Source: Nitriliruptorales bacterium (GTDB lineage Bacteria; Actinomycetota; Nitriliruptoria; Euzebyales; Egibacteraceae). From it: a DNA stretch of 7,622 nucleotides. Under the pieces are notes generated by a model. It was not told where the DNA came from. It was given only the letters and a program-made list of their open reading frames with translations, and did not search any database. The DNA lies in assembly GCA_007119305.1 (NCBI GenBank), contig SKPY01000447.1, positions 1 to 7,622 of the forward strand, given 5' to 3'. This document shows positions 5,613 through 7,622 of this stretch, piece after piece. How positions within the stretch are numbered: the stretch's first letter is position 1; the number at the start of each line of letters is the position of its first letter. The translations under genes and the position numbers were made by a program.

Positions 5613-6587
5613 ATGGCAACCACGACCGCATCAACCCTCGCGGTCCGCGCGACCGCGTTCGGCCTCGTGGCGGTGCTCGCCGCAGCGCTGGCGATCGTCG
5701 CCACCACCCCCCAGCCCTCGGTGGCCGCCGGCCACGAGCACTGCATCACCGACCCGGACGGCGACGTGCACGATCTCACCGGACAGCCCGTGGACGACCC
5801 GCGTGCCGACATCCTCGAGGTGTGCGCGTCCTACGAGCCCGGCACGCTGACGTTCTCGCTGCGTGTCGACGAACCGACCGACCCGCAGACCGACGACGGC
5901 TGGCAGGAGGGCGACGCCGAGATCATCTGGACGTTCGACACGTTGGCCGAGGCGTACGGCTTCCCGACCGGCCAGCTGTTCATGAACGTCGACGACGGAC
6001 TGCTCCGGGCCCGCGCGACGCTGTTCGACGACGCCACGCCCATCTGCGAGGGCACGGCGGACTTCGACGGCACCTGGTACGAGGCGTCGTTCGACCCCGG
6101 CTGCCTCGACCTGCCGGCGACGATCAGCTACGCCGGCGCCATGGTGTACGACCGCGAGCCGGCGTCGGACGACCTGGCCACCCTGGTCGGCGACCGTGCC
6201 CCGCTCGGCTTCGACGGCCGGGAGGCGAGTGGGCGCTTCGCCGGGCCGCTGACCCGGTCGGACGAGACCCCGCCGTTTGACCGCCTCACCGGGCGCTTTG
6301 CCGGACCGACGCGCATCGACACCGCCGTCGTGATCTCCCAGGCCGAGTTCCCCCAGGGCGCCGAGGAGGTCTATCTCGCCCGCCAGGACACCTTCCCCGA
6401 CGCGCTGGCGGCTGGCTCGACGACCCGGGGGCCCATCCTCCTCGTCCGCCACTGCGTGCTGCCGCAGAGCGTCGCGGCGGAGATCTCCCGGCTCGCTCCG
6501 AAGCGCGTCATCGCGCTCGGTGGCGAGGCCGCCATCTGCGACGACGTGCTCGACGAGGCCCGCGAGCTCGAGGTCCTGCACCCGTAG
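5613..6587 (+). CDS. Exported protein with a single cell-wall-binding repeat 2 (CWB2) module
   Basis: This 324-residue protein has a signal peptide (core about 14-30, likely cleavage after VAA at 37-39). Residues 44-180 form a beta-rich domain rich in Asp and Gly (DPDGDVHDLTGQPVDDPRAD, 47-66; LTFSLRVDEPTDP, 79-91) with cysteines at 44, 71, 145 and 164, probably two disulfides; I do not recognise a named family for it. Residues 227-315 are one CWB2 module: GRFAGPTRIDTAVVIS, ARQDTFPDALAAGS, then PKRVIALGGEAAICDDVL, with C281 and C309 likely paired. CWB2 modules usually occur in threes and anchor proteins non-covalently to cell-wall polymers; a lone C-terminal module is unusual. The frame ends cleanly and no further repeat is visible downstream in any frame. 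GRFAGP occurs twice (207-212 and 227-232), suggesting a local duplication. Probably a surface or wall-associated protein of unknown role. Confidence 0.85.
   Translation: MATTTASTLAVRATAFGLVAVLAAALAIVATTPQPSVAAGHEHCITDPDGDVHDLTGQPVDDPRADILEVCASYEPGTLTFSLRVDEPTDPQTDDGWQEGDAEIIWTFDTLAEAYGFPTGQLFMNVDDGLLRARATLFDDATPICEGTADFDGTWYEASFDPGCLDLPATISYAGAMVYDREPASDDLATLVGDRAPLGFDGREASGRFAGPLTRSDETPPFDRLTGRFAGPTRIDTAVVISQAEFPQGAEEVYLARQDTFPDALAAGSTTRGPILLVRHCVLPQSVAAEISRLAPKRVIALGGEAAICDDVLDEARELEVLHP
6231..6308 (+). repeat. 60-bp-spaced direct repeat within the CWB2 gene
   Basis: Two 18-base copies (6231-6248 and 6291-6308) match at 16 of 18 positions, are exactly 60 bases apart and lie in the same reading frame. 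Both encode GRFAGP. The second starts the CWB2 module; the first is followed by LTRSDET, a degraded counterpart of TRIDTA. Confidence 0.7.
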
Positions 6588-6606
6588 GGGGCCAGGGCCC
6601 GAGGAC

Positions 6607-6634
6607 GAGGATGCGGCCGCCGCGCCGCATCCTC
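6607..6634 (+). terminator. Terminator-like hairpin after the CWB2 gene (copy 1)
   Basis: A perfect 11-bp stem (6607-6617 with 6624-6634) with a 6-base loop begins 20 bases after the CWB2 stop. It is followed by a C-rich rather than T-rich tract. Termination is the simplest role. Confidence 0.6.
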
Positions 6635-6671
6635 CCCGCCCCTTACCCGACCCCCCGGACACGACCCGAGG

Positions 6672-6691
6672 ATGCGGCCCCGGCGCCGCAT
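6672..6691 (+). terminator. Second terminator-like hairpin (copy 2)
   Basis: ATGCGGC (6672-6678) pairs with GCCGCAT (6685-6691) around a 6-base loop and is followed by GCTTT, a very short T-run. It is the diverged second copy of the upstream hairpin; its outer stem is shortened because the bases after GCCGCAT no longer complement GAGG. Confidence 0.4.
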
Positions 6692-6694
6692 GCT

Positions 6695-6851
6695 TTCCAG
6701 GCAGCGTGGTGGCGCGGCGAAGCGCGGAGCCCTGTCGCCGCAAGCCAGGTCCATTGGGCTCGGCTGTGGGGGGCCCTTCGCCCCTGGGGACGCCGGCCCG
6801 CTGCGGCCAGCCTCGGGCTACTGCGCACCGTCTCCCAGAAGTGGGGCCGTC
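6695..6851. other. Gene-free stretch before the TMEM175-family gene
   Basis: An open frame runs through here into the downstream gene, but its peptide is Arg/Gly-rich and does not resemble the family, so I do not count it as coding. GC-rich short pairings occur around 6765-6790 (GGGC with GCCC). I see no convincing promoter, so the start of the downstream transcript is unplaced. Confidence 0.3.
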
Positions 6852-7520
6852 ATGAGCGGGTCGAGCCTGGTCCCAGGTGCTGTCACGCCCCAGCTGACCG
6901 CGGGCCTGCAGCGCGCGGACCTGGCCGTCCCGAGCGGTCACCGCTACGCACGGGACGGCCTCGAGTTCGGCCGGGTCGTCAACCTCGCGGACGCGGTCTT
7001 CGCGATCGCGCTCACGCTGCTGGTCCTCACGCTGGACGCCCCGGACGTCGGCGCGCTGGTGACGTTCGCGCTCGCGTTCTTCCTCGTCGCCAGCGTGTGG
7101 TGGCAGCACCACCGCATCATCGCGCAGCTGGCCTGGTTCGAACCCGGCCTGATCGCGGTGAACCTGGTGCTGCTCGCCGGCGTGGCGCTTGCGCCGTTCC
7201 CGACGAGCCTGGTGAGCGCGGCGCCTGGCTCCCGAGGGGCGGTGCTGGCGTTCATCGGGCTGTTCGCCCTCCTGTCAGCGCTGTGCCTGACGCTGATCGT
7301 GCGCACGCACCGGCTGGGCGCGTGGCGGCGTCGGCTGCCGGTCCGGTTGTACCGCTGGGTGGTGCTCGACTGGACGTCCAACCTGGCCGTCCACCTCGCC
7401 TGTCTGGCCATTGCCGTGTGGGCCCCGCTGGCAGCGTTGGTGTGCCTCGTGCTCGGCGCGCTGGTGACCAGCTTCACCGTCCATCGTCTCGGTCCCCCTG
7501 AGCGCCGGGCGTGGTGCTGA
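6852..7520 (+). CDS. TMEM175-family (DUF1211) putative potassium channel
   Basis: This 222-residue integral membrane protein matches the bacterial TMEM175 family, whose studied members are potassium-selective leak channels assembled from six-helix subunits. Predicted helices lie near 43-61, 68-84, 97-118, 128-150, 173-189 and 191-210. Family landmarks are helix 1 RVVNLADAVFAIALTLLVLT (41-60), SVWWQHHRII (81-90) and the NLVLLAGVALAPFPTSL block (104-120). In helix 1 the usual R-xxx-F-S-D signature reads R41-VVN-L45-A46-D47: Arg and Asp are kept, Phe and Ser are replaced. The ATG at 6852 gives a length usual for the family, with a roughly 40-residue polar N-terminus; upstream codons in the frame are not family-like. 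The ribosome binding site is weak (GTGGGG, 6841-6846, 5 bases before the ATG). No neighbour explains its physiological role. Family membership is confident; channel function is inferred. Confidence 0.85.
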   Translation: MSGSSLVPGAVTPQLTAGLQRADLAVPSGHRYARDGLEFGRVVNLADAVFAIALTLLVLTLDAPDVGALVTFALAFFLVASVWWQHHRIIAQLAWFEPGLIAVNLVLLAGVALAPFPTSLVSAAPGSRGAVLAFIGLFALLSALCLTLIVRTHRLGAWRRRLPVRLYRWVVLDWTSNLAVHLACLAIAVWAPLAALVCLVLGALVTSFTVHRLGPPERRAWC

Positions 7521-7537
7521 CAGGCGGGGACCAGACG

Positions 7538-7561
7538 CGGCGCCAGTGCCACACGGTGCCG
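7538..7561 (+). terminator. Weak hairpin after the TMEM175-family gene
   Basis: CGGCGCC (7538-7544) pairs with GGTGCCG (7555-7561) over 7 bp including one G-T wobble, with a 10-base loop, 17 bases after the stop codon. There is no T-run, so this is a weak terminator candidate. Confidence 0.3.
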
Positions 7562-7579
7562 CACCCGAGGCCCGAGCAG

Positions 7580-7585
7580 TAGGCT
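7580..7585 (+). promoter_or_regulatory. -10-like box near the right edge
   Basis: TAGGCT fits the TAnnnT pattern. It may serve a gene starting at the window's end: ATG at 7602 and GTG at 7612 are both open to the edge, but only 7 and 3 codons are visible, so no gene is called. No clear -35 box is present. Confidence 0.2.
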
Positions 7586-7622
7586 TGGTGCCTTCCGGCT
7601 GATGGGGTCGTGTGACGCTGCG

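Larger units (their letters stand above)
6606..6694 (+). repeat. Duplicated hairpin unit, 61-bp period
   Basis: A 27-base unit starting GAGGATGCGGC occurs at 6607-6633 and again at 6668-6694, with 24 of 27 bases identical. Each unit is itself an inverted repeat. The bases between the units (6634-6667) are C-rich and show no structure I can name. Confidence 0.8.

Noticed and set aside
6672..6851. 60-codon N-terminal extension of the TMEM175-family gene
   Set aside because: The extension is Arg/Gly/Ser-rich, starts inside the second hairpin and is not typical of the family; ATG 6852 gives a normal length.
5631..7112. 493-codon minus-strand open frame opposite the CWB2 gene
   Set aside because: It is antisense to a recognisable CWB2 gene, runs through the duplicated hairpins and has shadow-like composition.
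1..7622. A novel defence or mobile system built around the NERD protein, secreted EEP enzyme and hemerythrin protein
   Set aside because: The genes lie in separate, oppositely oriented units with their own signals; there are no transposase, integrase, flanking repeats or recurrent defence partners, and nothing ties them into one system.

Overview
The window is very GC-rich DNA with strong G/C preference at third codon positions, GTG/ATG starts and long antisense shadow frames. Together with a single-module cell-wall-binding repeat 2 (CWB2) protein, a NERD-domain protein of the actinobacterial type and a bacterial TMEM175-type channel, this points to an actinomycete (Actinomycetota), possibly a deep-branching group such as Nitriliruptoria. 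That placement is inference. No insertion sequence, tRNA, rRNA, CRISPR array, phage gene or attachment site is visible.

Layout from left to right. (1) 77-1069, minus: a NERD nuclease-related protein. (2) 1072-2163, plus, divergent from it: a probable lipoprotein whose reading frame appears to shift near its 3' end and continue to 2242. (3) 2441-3748, plus: a secreted endonuclease/exonuclease/phosphatase-fold (EEP) protein with all main active-site residues, a clear ribosome binding site and a plausible sigma-70-like promoter. (4) 3765-3804: a perfect 15-bp GC-rich hairpin between convergent genes. (5) 3870-4448, minus: a hemerythrin HHE-domain protein. (6) 4552-5325, minus: a three-helix membrane protein of unknown function, preceded by a possible 19-codon basic leader ORF at 5332-5391 with a strong Shine-Dalgarno. 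(7) A 287-bp divergent intergenic region with several short dyads. (8) 5613-6587, plus: an exported protein with an N-terminal beta-rich domain and one C-terminal CWB2 module. (9) 6588-6851: a gene-free stretch with two copies of a terminator-like hairpin at a 61-bp period. (10) 6852-7520, plus: a TMEM175-family (DUF1211) membrane protein. (11) 7521-7622: a weak hairpin, a -10-like box and perhaps the first codons of another gene.

The genes do not form one obvious pathway. Three products are predicted to be exported or surface-bound (lipoprotein, EEP enzyme, CWB2 protein) and two are integral membrane proteins, so the region looks like ordinary chromosomal envelope and housekeeping accessory content, mostly single-gene transcription units. 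I did not find a convincing new multi-gene system. The items most worth checking are the apparent frameshift in the lipoprotein, the duplicated hairpin after the CWB2 gene, the small basic ORF before the membrane protein, the duplicated GRFAGP segment in the CWB2 protein and the altered signature motif in the TMEM175 homologue.
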